The notes under the pieces are model-generated. The model searched no databases. It was not told where the DNA came from and worked only from the letters and a program-made list of their open reading frames with translations. The translations under genes and the position numbers were made by a program. Shown here in pieces: positions 21,874-33,198 of a DNA stretch of 64,000 nt; the first letter of the stretch is position 1; every line of letters begins with the position of its first letter. Location: positions 124,001 to 188,000 of the forward strand of contig PUDQ02000033.1 in the NCBI GenBank assembly GCA_002964805.2. The letters run 5' to 3'. The stretch is from Trametes villosa. Taxonomy: Eukaryota; Basidiomycota; Agaricomycetes; Polyporales; Polyporaceae.

Positions 21874-23400
21874 ATGGCCCCCTCGCTGCTCGCCCGCGCC
21901 CTCCCCTCCACGTCTCGCGCCCTCGCGCGCGCCCCGCCACGCACACTCGTCTGCGCACGCTTCAACAGCACCATTGCGCCCGAGGCCCCCCAGCTCTCCG
22001 GCGTCGCGGCCAAGGCGCGCGTCGTCAAGACCCTCCCCGACTTCTCCATGGCCAACAAGGTCCGCGCTCCCCCTGACGTGCTTCCTGCGCGCAACCGCCG
22101 CTCACCCCTGTCCCTTGCCCACAGGTCGCAGTCGTCACCGGCGCTGCGCGCGGCCTCGGTCTCGAGTTCTGCCGCGCCTTCGTCCAGTCTGGCTGCACCT
22201 CCCTCGCCATCGTCGACCTCAAGGAGGAGGAGGCCGAGCAAGCCGCGCAGGAGCTCATCAAGGCCGCATGCGGTCAGGACCCCTCTCCCTTCCGTGCTGA
22301 GCGCCACGTTTCTGATAAGGTGTGAAGTTGACAGTGAGATGGACCCGAACGACTACCGTGTCATCGGCGTCGGCTGCGACGTCTCGTCCGAGCTCTCCGT
22401 CCAGCAGGCGTTCCGCCGTGTCATGGACACCTACGGCCGCGTCGACTCAGTCGTCGCGTCAGCGGGTGCGTCATAACCTCAACGGCATCCTACCGGCCTC
22501 TATGCTCACTGCACAACGTTCTCCCGCCAGGCATTGTCGAGAACTACTCCGCGTTCGAGTGCGTGCATGCCGGGCTCTCATTTTGCGGCATGACGAGAAC
22601 TGACGCGCCTGAACGCTTTCTCCAGCTACCCCTTCGATCGGATAAAGCGTCTCTATGACATCAACGTGCACGGCGCGTTCTTCACTGCGCGCGAGGCGGC
22701 GCGCAACATGATTCCGCAGGGTGGAGGCAGCATCACCCTTGTCGGGAGCATGTCCGCAAACGTGAGTAATTGCTCGCGTATTTCGCACCCCTCGGAGCGT
22801 GCGGTGCTGACGCGGGTGATGCCCCACCCAGATTGTGAACATCCCCCAGCCGCAGACGCCATACAACGCGGCCAAGGCTGGTACGTGTCTGAGCACTCCA
22901 CGCTGCGCGCGCACTCGCGACGTCTGCTGACGGGTACGGGCGTGTGCAGCGGTGAAACACATGGCGGCGAGTCTGGCAGTCGAGTGGGCCAAGAAGGGCG
23001 TGCGCGTCAACACCCTCAGGTATGATGACGTCATCGCTCGGGCCCAGTCTGCGGCTGATGTTTCCTCTTACGCGCCCCAGCCCCGGCTACATGCTCACCA
23101 AGCTCACGCGCACCATCCTCGCGCACGACCAGGAGCTCAAGGTAACGTACTCGCCATCCTCCTGCGAGGTCATCTGCTGATACCGTGGCGTCTGCGCAGA
23201 AAACATGGGAGTCTCTCACGCCCATGGGACGGGTACGTTCAATTCAGCGTTGCTTCTGTCAATTCGTCGCTAATCTCCGCGTCGCGTAGATGGGCGAGCC
23301 CGAGGACCTCGCCGGCGCTATCGTCTTCCTTGCGAGCGACGCGTCGCGCTTCATGACTGGCTCGGAAATCCGCGTCGACGGTGGCTACTGCATCATCTAA
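21874..23400 (+). CDS. Short-chain dehydrogenase/reductase (sorbose reductase / polyol dehydrogenase type), probable mitochondrial presequence
   Basis: Ten exons (21874-22059, 22125-22272, 22328-22465, 22531-22558, 22626-22761, 22832-22880, 22950-23019, 23081-23141, 23200-23232, 23290-23400) encode 319 aa. The classical SDR signature is complete: TGAARGLG for the nucleotide, A-S-A-G after strand 4, Ser in G-S-M-S-A-N, and Y-N-A-A-K as the catalytic Tyr/Lys pair, ending [12 protein letters not shown]. The pattern resembles fungal L-sorbose reductase, mannitol and D-arabinitol dehydrogenases. The first roughly 35 residues ([15 protein letters not shown]...) are rich in Arg/Ser/Ala without acidic residues, as in a mitochondrial targeting peptide. 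The acceptor for exon 3 was chosen to keep frame; the precise site (22328) is slightly uncertain. Confidence 0.88.
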
Positions 23401-23970
23401 ACGCGTCTCCCCGCGTCCTGTTTTCTTCATGTTTTGGTTTACGAACGGACATGCATGGTGCAAGTGCTCTAGACATCCTTCATAGATGTAACTTACGACC
23501 CGGTCTTGGCTATTCCTCGGGGACACTGCTGCTGTCTGCTTTGCTTTCTTCACGCTCCCTCACACGTCTCCGGATTCCCCTTCTCTCTCCCAACCTCCCC
23601 GTGTTTACCCCGTCCTCCATGTACAAAACTCCCCGTGACCGATCATCTACGCGCAAACGATACATAGTACCGTAATCTTATTCGAAAATGTATATGACCC
23701 CGGTCTTTCAAACGCTGCCCTGATGCGCTCAAATGTTCGAACTCTCGTGGACGTGTGGTGTTGTTCCCCAGTCGCAAGGACGCCGGGTGGCGGCGAAGTT
23801 TGACATAAAGCTTATAACAGAAGAAAGAACCATGTCGCATGCGGGAGAAGCACAGAACTAACCTAGATTGACTCGCTAACGTACACCTTCCTCCGGATCT
23901 CACAATATTCGCGCCGCGGCGCAGCGCGCGCCCGCTCGCTGAGTTCACTTCCACCACCTACAGTACGGTT
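23401..23970. other. Convergent 3' regions
   Basis: The SDR gene (+) and IPK1 (-) end toward each other across 570 bp. Nothing else is seen. Confidence 0.5.
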
Positions 23971-25656
23971 CTACGGCAGCGGCACGGCGCCGTGGTGCGC
24001 ATCCACGCACCGCCGCGGGTCCGCCACCGCGCGGTACGCGTCCACGATCTCCCTGTCGAGCGCGGCCCACTTCCCGAGGCGGTCCGCGCCCTTCACGTCC
24101 AGGTCGATCACCGTCACCGAGCCCAGCTCGTCCGCCTCCGGCACACGCTCCTTCGGGTCGCGGCTCCACGCCGGAGGCGGGGGCGTCCACGGCGTCGTGC
24201 GCGCGGGGAGGCGCAGGATGAGCGAGCAGTCCTTGAACGACGCGCCGAGGAGGTACGCCGCGACGCGGTAGCGCAGCTCCGCCTCCGTCTCTTCCAACTC
24301 CTGAAGCACGCCACGGTCAGCGGCGACCTCGGCGCGCGTCTCGCGCCCGGCGTGTGTGTATATGAAGCGCACCCACTCCGCGAGGTCGGGGTCGGCCGCG
24401 CTGGGGCCGGTGCCGAGCGGGCGCGCAGAGTAGACGCGTGCCCAGAGGGTAGAGAGCCCCTCGATGTCGAGCGCGTCGAGCGTGCGTTGGAGGGTGGAGA
24501 GCTTGGAGAGGACGGGCGTGCCGTAGAGGAGGGGGAGGATGCTTGCGAGGACGGCGTCGCGGAGCGTGTCTAGAGAAGGTGCGGGTGGGGGAGTGGAGGT
24601 CGAGGACGATGGGAAGAGCTGCGCGACGAGCGGGGCGAGAGACGTAGGCTGGAAAGGTGTAGCCGTGTTAGCGTATTCCACGGAAAGTTGGGAAGAGGGA
24701 GAGCACGCACATCCGCGCTTGGCTTCACCATCTTCCCCTCCACAAACACGCGAAGGTTGTTCACCGCGCCCCCGCTGCCGATCCAGACATCCCACAGCGC
24801 GCGCAACGCTCGCTCCATACGCTCAGGATCGCCCGAGTAGAGGTCGAGCGGGCAGTATCCGAGCGCAACGGCCTCGCCCTGCGTGCTCTTGAGATGCGCG
24901 TGCATGCAGAACCGGCAGGTGCGCGTCTTGACGTCCCGCGTCTCCGGCGAGAGGTGCGTCGGCGGCGGGAGGAAGCCCCACTTGGGCTACACAGGGGAAT
25001 CGCAGCGCGTCAGGAGGCGATACAGGGATAGGAAGGCGGGAGGCGGAATCGCCAACTGCCCGGGGCAGGAGCAGGGGACGCACCTTGATCTCGACCGCCC
25101 AGCCGTCTCCGCCGACGAGGTCCGTCGCGAGCACGGCCTTGCGCTTCCCCAGGTCAACCGCGTCCTTCGCGCGGCGCTCGGGCGGGCGCAGCGGCTCCGT
25201 GCGCGCCGCGAGCTGCTCCAGCCACGCGCGCGCGACGTGCACGGGCTGCAGGCGCGGGAGGTGCTTCGCGGGGAGCAGCCGGCGGACGACCTTCTGCTGG
25301 AAGACGACGGTGGGGTCGTCCGGCTCGTCGTCGCCCAGCAGCGCCCCCTCCTTCTCCCACTCCCACTGCACCTCCTCTTCCCCGTCGGCGAGCGCGTCTC
25401 CGAGCGCGTTGGCGGGGTTCTGTGCGTCTAGGAGTACATCCTGCCGCTGCTGGAGGACGCCCTCGAACTGCGGCTTCTGGTACTTGCCCGGGTCCTCGTG
25501 CGCGCCCGTGGGAGCCTTGCGCAGGCGGAGCGCGGTCCTGTCGAAGGAGGGGTGCGGCGGGCCGGCGTAGGAGAAGACGATCGTCGAGCCGCCCTCGGAG
25601 ATGTACTTCCAGTCCTGCGCGGACGTGTCCGCGATGTTCGGTGCGTCGCCCTCCAT
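23971..25656 (-). CDS. IPK1: Inositol-pentakisphosphate 2-kinase (IPK1)
   Basis: Exons 25656-25084, 24986-24711 and 24648-23971 give 508 aa. Diagnostic blocks are W-K-Y-I-S-E-G-G-S-T near the N-terminus (nucleotide-binding glycine segment), V-E-I-K-P-K-W-G-F-L-P at the exon 1-2 junction, T-R-T-C-R-F-C-M-H-A-H-L-K, and late V-T-V-I-D-L-D-V-K. These match Ipk1, which phosphorylates inositol pentakisphosphate at position 2 to make phytate (IP6), needed for mRNA export and phosphate signalling. The intron between EIK and PKWGFLP splits the signature motif. The C-terminus is Leu/Ala-rich. The nearest upstream gene, WC-2, is on the same strand 245 bp away. Confidence 0.88.
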
Positions 25657-25901
25657 GCGTATTCGTGTCGATTTAGCTGCTCAGGCGGGCGTGGTGGGGC
25701 GTCGAAGGGGACGGAGAGGGGCGTCGGGGCGGGAGCGCATCGCAATATTATGATCGATCGGGGACAAAGGACAAGCAGTGCGCGGGCGTCAGTCTTCCTC
25801 CGCCCTCAGGCGCACAGGAACATGAATGCGCTCGCGACGTGCATGTAGACTACGTTTCCCACTTATCATACAAAGGTATGTCAAGACGACAAAGCAGAAC
25901 C

Positions 25902-27146
25902 TCAGAAGATGATGTTCGACCCGGTACCCTGACCCGCGTCGCCCTCGTTCTCGCCCTCGCCCGTCTTGCGTGCTTTCTTCGCCCACCGCAACCCGCACGC
26001 GTTGCACAACGTCTTCGGGCCCATCGGTCCCTGACATCGTCCCATGATAAGCCCGTGCGCACGACAAATACGACGGATGCATTACTGACCTTTCGCCACT
26101 CGGGCGAGTCCGTTCGCCCACACGTAACGCAGACGTGTTGCTCCGCGGCTAGCCTCTTCGCCTACACGCAGCGCTCGTTCAGTCATTCTTCTCCGCGCAT
26201 AGAGCACGTAAACGCACCTTCTTCCGTGGCCCATCATCCTCTGTGTCAGCTCCCATACCGCCCGCGCCCATATCGTACCCCGTACGCGGCCCATCCGACG
26301 CCCCGAAGCTCTCCGACGTCGCGAAAAAACCATCTCCCTGACCGTCGAGCGCCTGCGACTGCGCCCGAAGCTGGGCCACGCGCTGCTGCAGCCGCTCGTT
26401 CTCCATCTTCAGCTCCAGGAACGTGTTGAGCCTAAACGACAGCGCGCCCGATCAGCTTCCCCCAAACGTAACCCGGCGCGGCAGACAGCGCGGAACAAAG
26501 GACAGAAGAAGGGAAGGGGAGACGCACATGGCGGTATTGCGGCTCGGGTACGGCTGCGCCATCGCGAAGTAGCACTGGAACGCGTCCGAGTCCGGGAGGA
26601 AGTGCGGGCGGCCGCGGAGCTCGAAGAGCACCTCGCGCGGCGCGGACGTGTAGTCGCTCGCGACGTAGAACTCGTTCTTGCACTGCAGGCGCGCGTACGC
26701 GAGCAGGTCCGTCCGCGAGCGCATGCTCTCGGTGAACTCCGCGCGGAAGCTTGCGCGGTCGTCCGCTGTGTGGCGCACAGTGGTCAGTCTCTTCCGGGAT
26801 TTGGCGTGGTAGGGCTTAGAGGGGTGGGGAGGCGGGCGGAGAAGGGGAGGGGGGACGTACCGTTCATGAGGTCGATGAAGTCGCCGTCGACGAGCTCGTC
26901 GTCCCGCCAGCCGAGCAGCTCCGTGACCGCGTTCCCGCAGTACCACACATGGCACGTCTCCGACAGGACGAGGATGATGGTGTCGTTCACCTCCGTGACG
27001 AGCAGGTCCGCCCACCGCTTGCGCTTCGTGAACTCGAACACCGGGATCTCCTTCACCGGGCTCGTCGGCGGCTGGCCCGCCCCTCCGGGTCCTGCTGTGT
27101 CAAGCGCTGGTGGTGGCGGCGGGAGCGAGGCGGACGACGAGGACAT
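25902..27146 (-). CDS. wc-2: White collar-2 homolog (PAS domain + GATA zinc finger)
   Basis: Five exons (27146-26861, 26765-26528, 26431-26218, 26161-26090, 26030-25902) give 312 aa. Residues about 45-170 form a single PAS domain ([20 protein letters not shown], then FELRGRPH and Q-P-Y-P-S). A short coiled segment follows, and the C-terminus has one GATA finger with C-x2-C-x18-C-x2-C spacing ([13 protein letters not shown]...LCNACGLRW). PAS plus a single C-terminal GATA finger is the WC-2 architecture; WC-2 pairs with the WC-1 flavin photoreceptor to drive blue-light transcription. No LOV flavin-binding cysteine motif is present, as expected for WC-2. The last intron falls inside the zinc finger. 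Confidence 0.9.
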
Positions 27147-27507
27147 TGTGGGGGCGGCGGCGGGAAGGTGAGGGAGGTGGGAGACGAGGACATGGCGGGC
27201 AGAGGAGCTGAGGAGGTGATATACTGCAGCACACTCGCGCAGTGCTGGAATCCATGGCCTGTCCGATCCCTCCCCTCCTCCGTTTTCCAGATGGGGTAAT
27301 GTTACGTAACGGCGGGCGTAAGATCATGGGTCCATGTGGGTCCGAATTCGGGCATGGCGGGGAGGCCCAGAAAGTGGCGTTGTATGTTGCGCAAGTTGGG
27401 GTTCTGCACCATTATCCCAATAGAATATCACAGTAGATACGCAGATGCTCCCATGCGATATGATGCCCAAGTATGTAGATACGATATAAATGGGAAGACG
27501 CCGCCTC
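27147..27507. other. Short intergenic interval
   Basis: This holds the WC-2 promoter and the end of the Zn2Cys6 gene transcript. I see no other element. Confidence 0.45.
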
Positions 27508-29470
27508 CTAGTACTCCGAACCATAGAAGGACTGCATGGACTCTGAGTCGGACGCGACCTGATCGAACGAGTGGAAATAGTCGCTGAACTGCATCCCTCC
27601 CTCTTCCTCCACACCGCAACCCGGAGCCTGAGGCGCGGCACCCCAGGGTGCCCCGTACATGCCTTGATGGGCGTAACTCGCACCCATGCTCTCGGAGGTC
27701 TTCACGACGCCGGCGCTATACCCCGCAGGGGAGAGCATGTCCGTCCCAGACCCCGCGGGCATCCCAAAACCCGGGTAGGCAAAGTAGTCGCCCGGCGTCT
27801 GCAGCCCAGACTGCGACTGCGCGTCAGACCCGGACGAGGACGACGAGCCCTCCCCACGAGAGAGCAGCGGCGGGACCGGGGGCATCGACGGGTGCCCCGC
27901 AGGGGAGGTTGTGTGCGCTCGCCCTGCGGCCTGCTTGGCGAGCGCCTTGTTGACAGCGTTCAGGAGGTGCTGCTTGACCTCGGGCGGAGGTGAGGGCGGG
28001 AACGGGCCGCACAGGAGCGAATCGATGGGGATAGAAGGAGACTGGGTCCCGTGACCGTCGTTGTAGTGCTGCCCATGGCTGTGAAGAGATGATTCAGTAT
28101 GAGGGCAATAACTGAGATGGTAGACGACAAATGAACAATTACTCACTGCATCGACGCTTTCTCCATGTCGCACGCGGTGCAGCTCGCCATCTCGGACAAG
28201 CACGCCTGGCAAGAAGACGAGGCCGCCGGAAGAGGCATGTCGGAGTGCTGAACAGACAAGGCAGACGTAGACCTCGAGACAGCGTGCATGTCGTTGACCG
28301 AGCTGGCAGGAGTAGCCTGAGGGCGCTTGGCGCGAGATCCGGCGCGAGAGCGTGAAGCAGGAGGGGCAGGAGCAGGGGGAGCCTGAGGCCGCATGTGGGC
28401 GGAGATGATAGGGCGGCCCTCGACCATGATGGCAGGAGTAGGGAGTGCAGACTGGAGCGAGCCCGTCGAGTACCCGGCAGATGAGGAGTACGGCGACACG
28501 CCCTGAGGGAAGAGAGGCTGACCAGAGTGGCCGGCGAACATGCGAGGCGGTGGCAGAGACGAAGCACTAGCAGCAGAGTAGCCGGAAGAAGACGAGTTCG
28601 TAGGTCCAGCAGGAGGGCACGGCAGAGCCGAGGTCTCTGGGTACGCTGCCGGTATATCTCCGTTGAGCACAGCAGCCGCCTCCGCCTCCCGCGCAGCTTC
28701 TTGCTCGGCGAGCGCCTTCTTCGTCTTGTTCGCGCGGTGCTCGAAGACGTACTCGCACTCGTAGCCCCGCTTGGAGCAACGCTTGCACGCAGGCTTCTCA
28801 CCAGTGCACTGCCGGTTCATCCGTCAGTACATAATTCGGGATGTGAGTGTATGCAACATACCCTCGTCTTGCGCTTCCTGCACCTCTCACACGCCTGTGC
28901 GATCCGCAAGCGACCCAGCGGGGGTGCCACGAACAGCGCACGTTTCTTGATAGTCTCCATGAGCTTCGTGTCGACCTCCTCTTGCAGCTCCGATTGGACA
29001 TAGACGAAGTTGTCCCTCGGGGGGAGGATGTCCATCGGCGGGTGCACGAGCTGCAAGATCTGAGGCTGCACATACCCGTGCTGGGCGAGCTGCGCCTGCT
29101 GCTGCACAAGCTGGGCTTGTTGAGCGAGATGCGCCTGCTGAGCGAGCTGAGCCTGCTGGAGGGCTAGGGCCTGCTGTGCGTGAAACTGGTTCGCCGCCAG
29201 CATGTGCGCCCGGGGGATGCCGCCAGGGTAGTCGATGGTCGGGACGGTGCCCGTCGCGCCATTGGGGGTGTAGTGGGCAAGAGGGCCTGGCGCGTAGCCG
29301 ACGCGGTGGTCGAAGCCCATCCAGCCTTGGGGCTGCTGTGCGTACATGAGAGCTTGGATGGAGGCTGGGTCGGCGGCGACGGGGTGCTGCTGCTGCCGAG
29401 GATGGTAGCCCGAGGACTTGGTGGGAGAGGCGGAAGGACGCTTGACGGGGTTGCGGGTCGTAGTCCTCAT
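27508..29470 (-). CDS. Zn2Cys6 transcription factor
   Basis: Three exons (29470-28862, 28808-28147, 28078-27508) give 613 aa from the ATG at 29470. The binuclear zinc cluster is at about residues 194-221: C-E-R-C-R-K-R-K-T-R-C, then Cys211, Cys214 and Cys221, matching C-x2-C-x6-C-x6-C-x2-C-x6-C. An intron sits exactly before the third cysteine. Before it is a Gln/Ala/Leu-rich stretch (about 95-150), and after it are long Ser/Pro/Ala-rich low-complexity regions; the C-terminus is acidic. No middle homology region typical of Gal4-type factors is recognisable. Two upstream in-frame or near-frame ATGs (29581, 29627) could extend the N-terminus, but joining 29627 needs an implausible 31-nt intron. 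Targets are unknown. Confidence 0.8.
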
Positions 29471-30587
29471 CTCGAAAGCGGATACAAAGCAGAAGACGGA
29501 GAGACCAAGGGTATCCAAAGGTAGAGCGTCGAAACAGCGGGAGTGGCCTGTTGCATGAGAAGGCGAGCTGAGGCTTACCATGGGTGGGAGGCTGACCGAT
29601 CCAGCTCAAGATCGCCCGCTCGTCCATGTCAGCCCCAACCTCCCAAAGCTGATAGCGGGCGGGCTATCTTAGAGTCACGCGCCTGGAGCGCCCCGATGTT
29701 TCTACTTCACTCGACGTGCACTAGGATGGTGTGTCCGTAAAGACTTTGTACGTTCTGTGCTTGACTGGGTCTCCTTATCATGTGGATGAGCTGGAAGAGA
29801 GCAGTGGAGAGGCTGCCAGAGTTCGGTTCCTCAGGCCTCAGTACTCAGTGGCAACATCCCGGAGCGGATGAAAGACGGTACTGAAGAGGACAGACAACGA
29901 GTGTAGCGGGAGTAAGCTTGGTCGAAAGCCTTGACGAGACGGTGACCCCGAGGCGACTGAGAGGATAACGCTCACGTGCCCGTGACTGCTCGCGATTTCG
30001 GCCGTCGGGCCTGACACGGCCGGCACCGCCACACCGAACGCACTCCGTCGACGTCCCTTTCGTTGCGACCTCGCGCTCACTGCATCCTCGGCCAGTACGT
30101 TCCATCCTTAAAATTGACTAGAACATCACAGCCCTGTTGTGTGGCGATTTGCGTCCGTTTCCACCTTCGCACGCTGGCCGTTACGTCTACCCGCGAGTAC
30201 TTATCGCGACATCAGCGCCGACGCTCACCAACATCCGCGCTCGTCGCCAGCCCATCTGCAACACCCACAAAGCCGACCACCTCGTTGCGTAGTCACAGCA
30301 GCCTGTGCTCGGAAACTCTGGACCTGTTCCACCAGCATCATGATGGTCTCCTCGTCACGTAAGAAAGGCTGCAATTCTTGGGAAGCCTCCGGTCTCGATC
30401 TTAACGCGGGTGCTCTGTGCTGGACTATAAAGCTGCGGTGCAGATCCCCCTGGTTCTCTGTGGTCAACGACTGGTCGTCGGCTCCCCCTAGCGTTCTTCT
30501 TTTTCTTTGGTCTTCGCCTCGCCGCTCTTATTTGTCGCTTCTCTCGTCTACTAGGTCCCCCTTCATTCTCACTTGTGCACTTTCAAC
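29471..30587. other. Divergent promoter region
   Basis: This is a 1.1-kb interval between the Zn2Cys6 gene (-) and a secreted-protein gene (+). A TATAAA box at 30426-30431 faces the latter and is followed by a pyrimidine-rich leader. No other gene is seen. Confidence 0.5.
30426..30431 (+). promoter_or_regulatory. TATA box of secreted-protein gene
   Basis: TATAAA lies 162 bases before the ATG at 30588, and a CT-rich tract lies between them. The distance fits a 5' leader of about 130 bases. Confidence 0.4.
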
Positions 30588-31628
30588 ATGTTTAACGCTC
30601 CTTTGCTTGTCTCTGTGTTCGTCTACGGATCTGCTATCGTCACGGGCCTCACGCTCCAGAGACGCGCTGTCGACTTCTTTGATCCCGCTCAGGGTGGCGG
30701 CAGCATCTTCGATAACGCGACGTTTGGCGGCGAGCCCATGAATGTCAGTTTTTCATGATCATTCGTTCTAGCCCAGATGCTCACATGCAATCATCAGGTC
30801 ATCGTTTCGGGGCTGAGCTCCCCTGAGGTCCTCACGGACGACGGCATTCTGAACTTCGCGCAAGCGATCGGCTTGTGAGCATACCGGACTACGTTGTCAG
30901 AGGTGACAAGGCTGATGTTGAACACTTGGGATGCAGCTCGCAGGAGTGTCTCGGGCTCCACCTCGGGGACCCGCAGACTGCTAACCTCGGTGACGGCAAC
31001 GGCTCCCAGAACCAGACCGTCGAGTTCCGCCAAGACTTCGGCAGCGACATCTTGGGCACTTGCCTGGAGAGCCTCATCGGCGGCAACCACTTCCGGTAAG
31101 TATGATACCTGTGAAGGAGATGCTGTATGGGCTCGGTGCTCATGCGTCTTCGATGTGCAGGGTGTTTAGGCAGAACGGTGCGCAGGCGAACAGCGGTGCG
31201 CTCTTCCTAGCGTGAGTTAGTTCTCGTACGACCAGATGTTGCGGCCTTAACGCGGATCTCTCCGTAGTGCTTCGAAGGAAGAGCCGGTGAACAAGAACCA
31301 CGACATCATCCCGGACGGGTACAACATCGGCCGGTATGCACTCGATACCGCCAGCATATATACAGGGCGTGACGGCTGACCCGAATTGCAGGGATGAGCT
31401 CGTCGCGGCCGCGGTAGGCACGAAGAGCCACGACGGCGTGACGTACAAAGTCGACGCGAAGAACATCACCGGCATCATGCCCGCGGGGAGCGATGGAGTC
31501 AACCATGGTATGTCTCTGTCGCCTTACATGCGGCACTCTAGCACGCGAGACTGATTTACCCTGTGATGGGGATGCTAGGCATCGCGGTGGATGGAATCGT
31601 GACTCTCTTGACAGTCACAATTCAGTGA
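30588..31628 (+). CDS. Small secreted protein, conserved basidiomycete family of unknown function
   Basis: Seven exons (30588-30743, 30798-30874, 30937-31095, 31161-31211, 31268-31333, 31392-31507, 31579-31628) give 224 aa. The first 21 residues are a typical signal peptide (hydrophobic core LLVSVFVYGSAIV). The mature part has conserved-looking blocks IVSGLSSPEVL, ECLGLHLG, GTCLESLIGGNHFRVFRQNG, N-S-G-A-L-F-L-A, DGYNIGRDELV and a hydrophobic end, plus candidate N-glycosylation sites (N-A-T, N-Q-T, N-I-T) and two cysteines. I recall similar hypothetical secreted proteins in polypores but no assigned activity. All six introns are short and keep frame. Confidence 0.8.
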
Positions 31629-31986
31629 TTTGTGAGATCTCTAGTATGGCATTAGGACGAATATTATGCGCTTGACGGACGTTACATGGGGTGAGAGTAC
31701 TCACGCTCGAGGGACCGTCGTCTCGAAAGAGCGGCCAGCCCGATTGGGTAAGCCATCGCAGCTATGACATGTGAAGGGATTACATCGGGACCGCGATTTG
31801 CCCGCTCCTTCTACTCGCGAGAAGGAGACCTGTCAACGTGTAACGGTTCACTTTCTCAACTTCTAACCACCACGACCGCGCAACACAGTGAGTATCTCAA
31901 CACTTCTGTTGATCATACGCTTACCTGGAAAGCCCAGACTCCCTCGCTACCCCCACCATCGCTATACCCACAAACCATCCATCAAC
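31629..31986. other. Short intergenic interval
   Basis: This is the promoter of the membrane/coiled-coil gene that starts at 31987. The last 60 bases are CA/CC-rich, in the same style as the leaders of the two duplicated genes. Confidence 0.4.
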
Positions 31987-33198
31987 ATGAGCGAGTCTCT
32001 CATCTCTTTAGTCCCGGGCCTGCCCTTGAAGTATCTCACAATCAACGGCGGTCCCAGTGGTTGGTTCTGCTTGCTGGCAGCGTCTTACTTCACGTTCTTC
32101 CTAGTCGTGCAGCTCCTCTCCTTGTCCCGCACTATCCTCTCTCTCGTCACTAGGGGGCTCTGCGGTCTTTGCCTTGTCCGATGGCTTCGCTTCAGCTGGT
32201 GGAACATCTATGCAGACCTGCCGCCCACTTGCCCTCTGGCTTCAGCACTAGTACTGTGCAGAGAAGCTCCTCCTCCTCCGCCAAATCAGAGGATGCACGC
32301 CGCCTACTTGAAGGCCCGAGCTCGGGAAGCACACGCTGTGACTCTTGCCGTTGGGGTCTACACCAAGCTCCTTGATCTCCTCGACTCGGACGCGATCAAA
32401 GCCCAGGAACGCACTATCGCCTGCTTCAAGAAGTATCTCGCCATGACTCTCCGCGACGGAGCGACGAACGCGGCCCGTGACGCGGAGTCTCTTCTCGCCG
32501 AAGCCAAGCGATCTCTCGCTGCCACGGCCGACGCCCGGGAAGGCATCGCTTGCCGCCGCAGGGCGATTATCCGCTACACCAATGAGAGAGAGCTGAGCGA
32601 GCGCCACCTCGCGGCTTGCCTCCGCCCTGTCTGTACCCCGTTCGCCTCGAGAACCGGCACCGAAAGCGCTCTACACGAGGTCGGCGACTCCGAGGAGGGA
32701 TCCGCGCTAGTAGCTGCTCTCGAGGGGCGGTACGCAGAGACCATACTGCGTTTCGTCTACTGGCGCTCGCGCGCGGAGGAGAGTCGAATCATCACCCTCG
32801 CCCAAGACGGACTTGAGACAGCCTACCCCGCCCTCGAAGACGCGCGTCTTGCCCAGGAGCGCATCAACCGTCGCCTCATGAGGAAGCCGGCTATCGACAA
32901 CCGCGCGAGGAAGGACTCGGAGCCCGATAAGCTCACGTTTTACAACACGGCCTCGACCTCGTTCGACGCTTCGACCCAGGCAAGGATGTGCGCTACGCTG
33001 CACCAAGACGCCGTTGTCGCTTTCCGCAGGGACGGGGCGATGAAGAAGCTGGACTCGGAGATGACCATTGGCACCCGCTCCCGGCGCCGCACCGTGCACT
33101 CCGCTCCCGCTCCCGCCCTCGTCCCGGCTACCGCGAGCGCGGGGAACGAAGGTAGCGATGAGTCGGAGGGTACACTCGTGGACTTCAAGAGGGCTTAG
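31987..33198 (+). CDS. Membrane-anchored helical protein, divergent relative of the 5.6-8.6 kb gene
   Basis: A single exon encodes 403 aa from the ATG at 31987; an upstream in-frame start at 31888 would add 33 residues without recognisable features. The N-terminus reads S-L-V-P-G-L-P-L...G-W-F, a hydrophobic segment of about 25 residues, then L-S-R-T-I-L-S-L-V. That aligns with I-V-P-G-x-S-L...W-x-F, a membrane segment and V-S-R-x-x-x-x-L-V in the duplicated genes at 5.6-8.6 and 34-36 kb. The remainder is mostly charged helix with Ala/Arg/Glu heptads (about 145-330) and a Ser/Ala-rich tail. No known domain is recognised. The intronless structure contrasts with its neighbours. Confidence 0.65.
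   Translation: MSESLISLVPGLPLKYLTINGGPSGWFCLLAASYFTFFLVVQLLSLSRTILSLVTRGLCGLCLVRWLRFSWWNIYADLPPTCPLASALVLCREAPPPPPNQRMHAAYLKARAREAHAVTLAVGVYTKLLDLLDSDAIKAQERTIACFKKYLAMTLRDGATNAARDAESLLAEAKRSLAATADAREGIACRRRAIIRYTNERELSERHLAACLRPVCTPFASRTGTESALHEVGDSEEGSALVAALEGRYAETILRFVYWRSRAEESRIITLAQDGLETAYPALEDARLAQERINRRLMRKPAIDNRARKDSEPDKLTFYNTASTSFDASTQARMCATLHQDAVVAFRRDGAMKKLDSEMTIGTRSRRRTVHSAPAPALVPATASAGNEGSDESEGTLVDFKRA

Noticed and set aside
26030..26161. Nitrogen-type GATA factor (AreA/NreA) reading of the zinc-finger gene
   Set aside because: The PAS domain upstream and single C-terminal finger fit WC-2 better than AreA.
29471..29627. Upstream starts at 29581 and 29627 for the Zn2Cys6 gene
   Set aside because: Using 29627 requires a 31-nt intron, shorter than any other in the window; the 29581 extension is Ser/Phe/Cys-rich and unlike the rest. 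Left as a possibility only.
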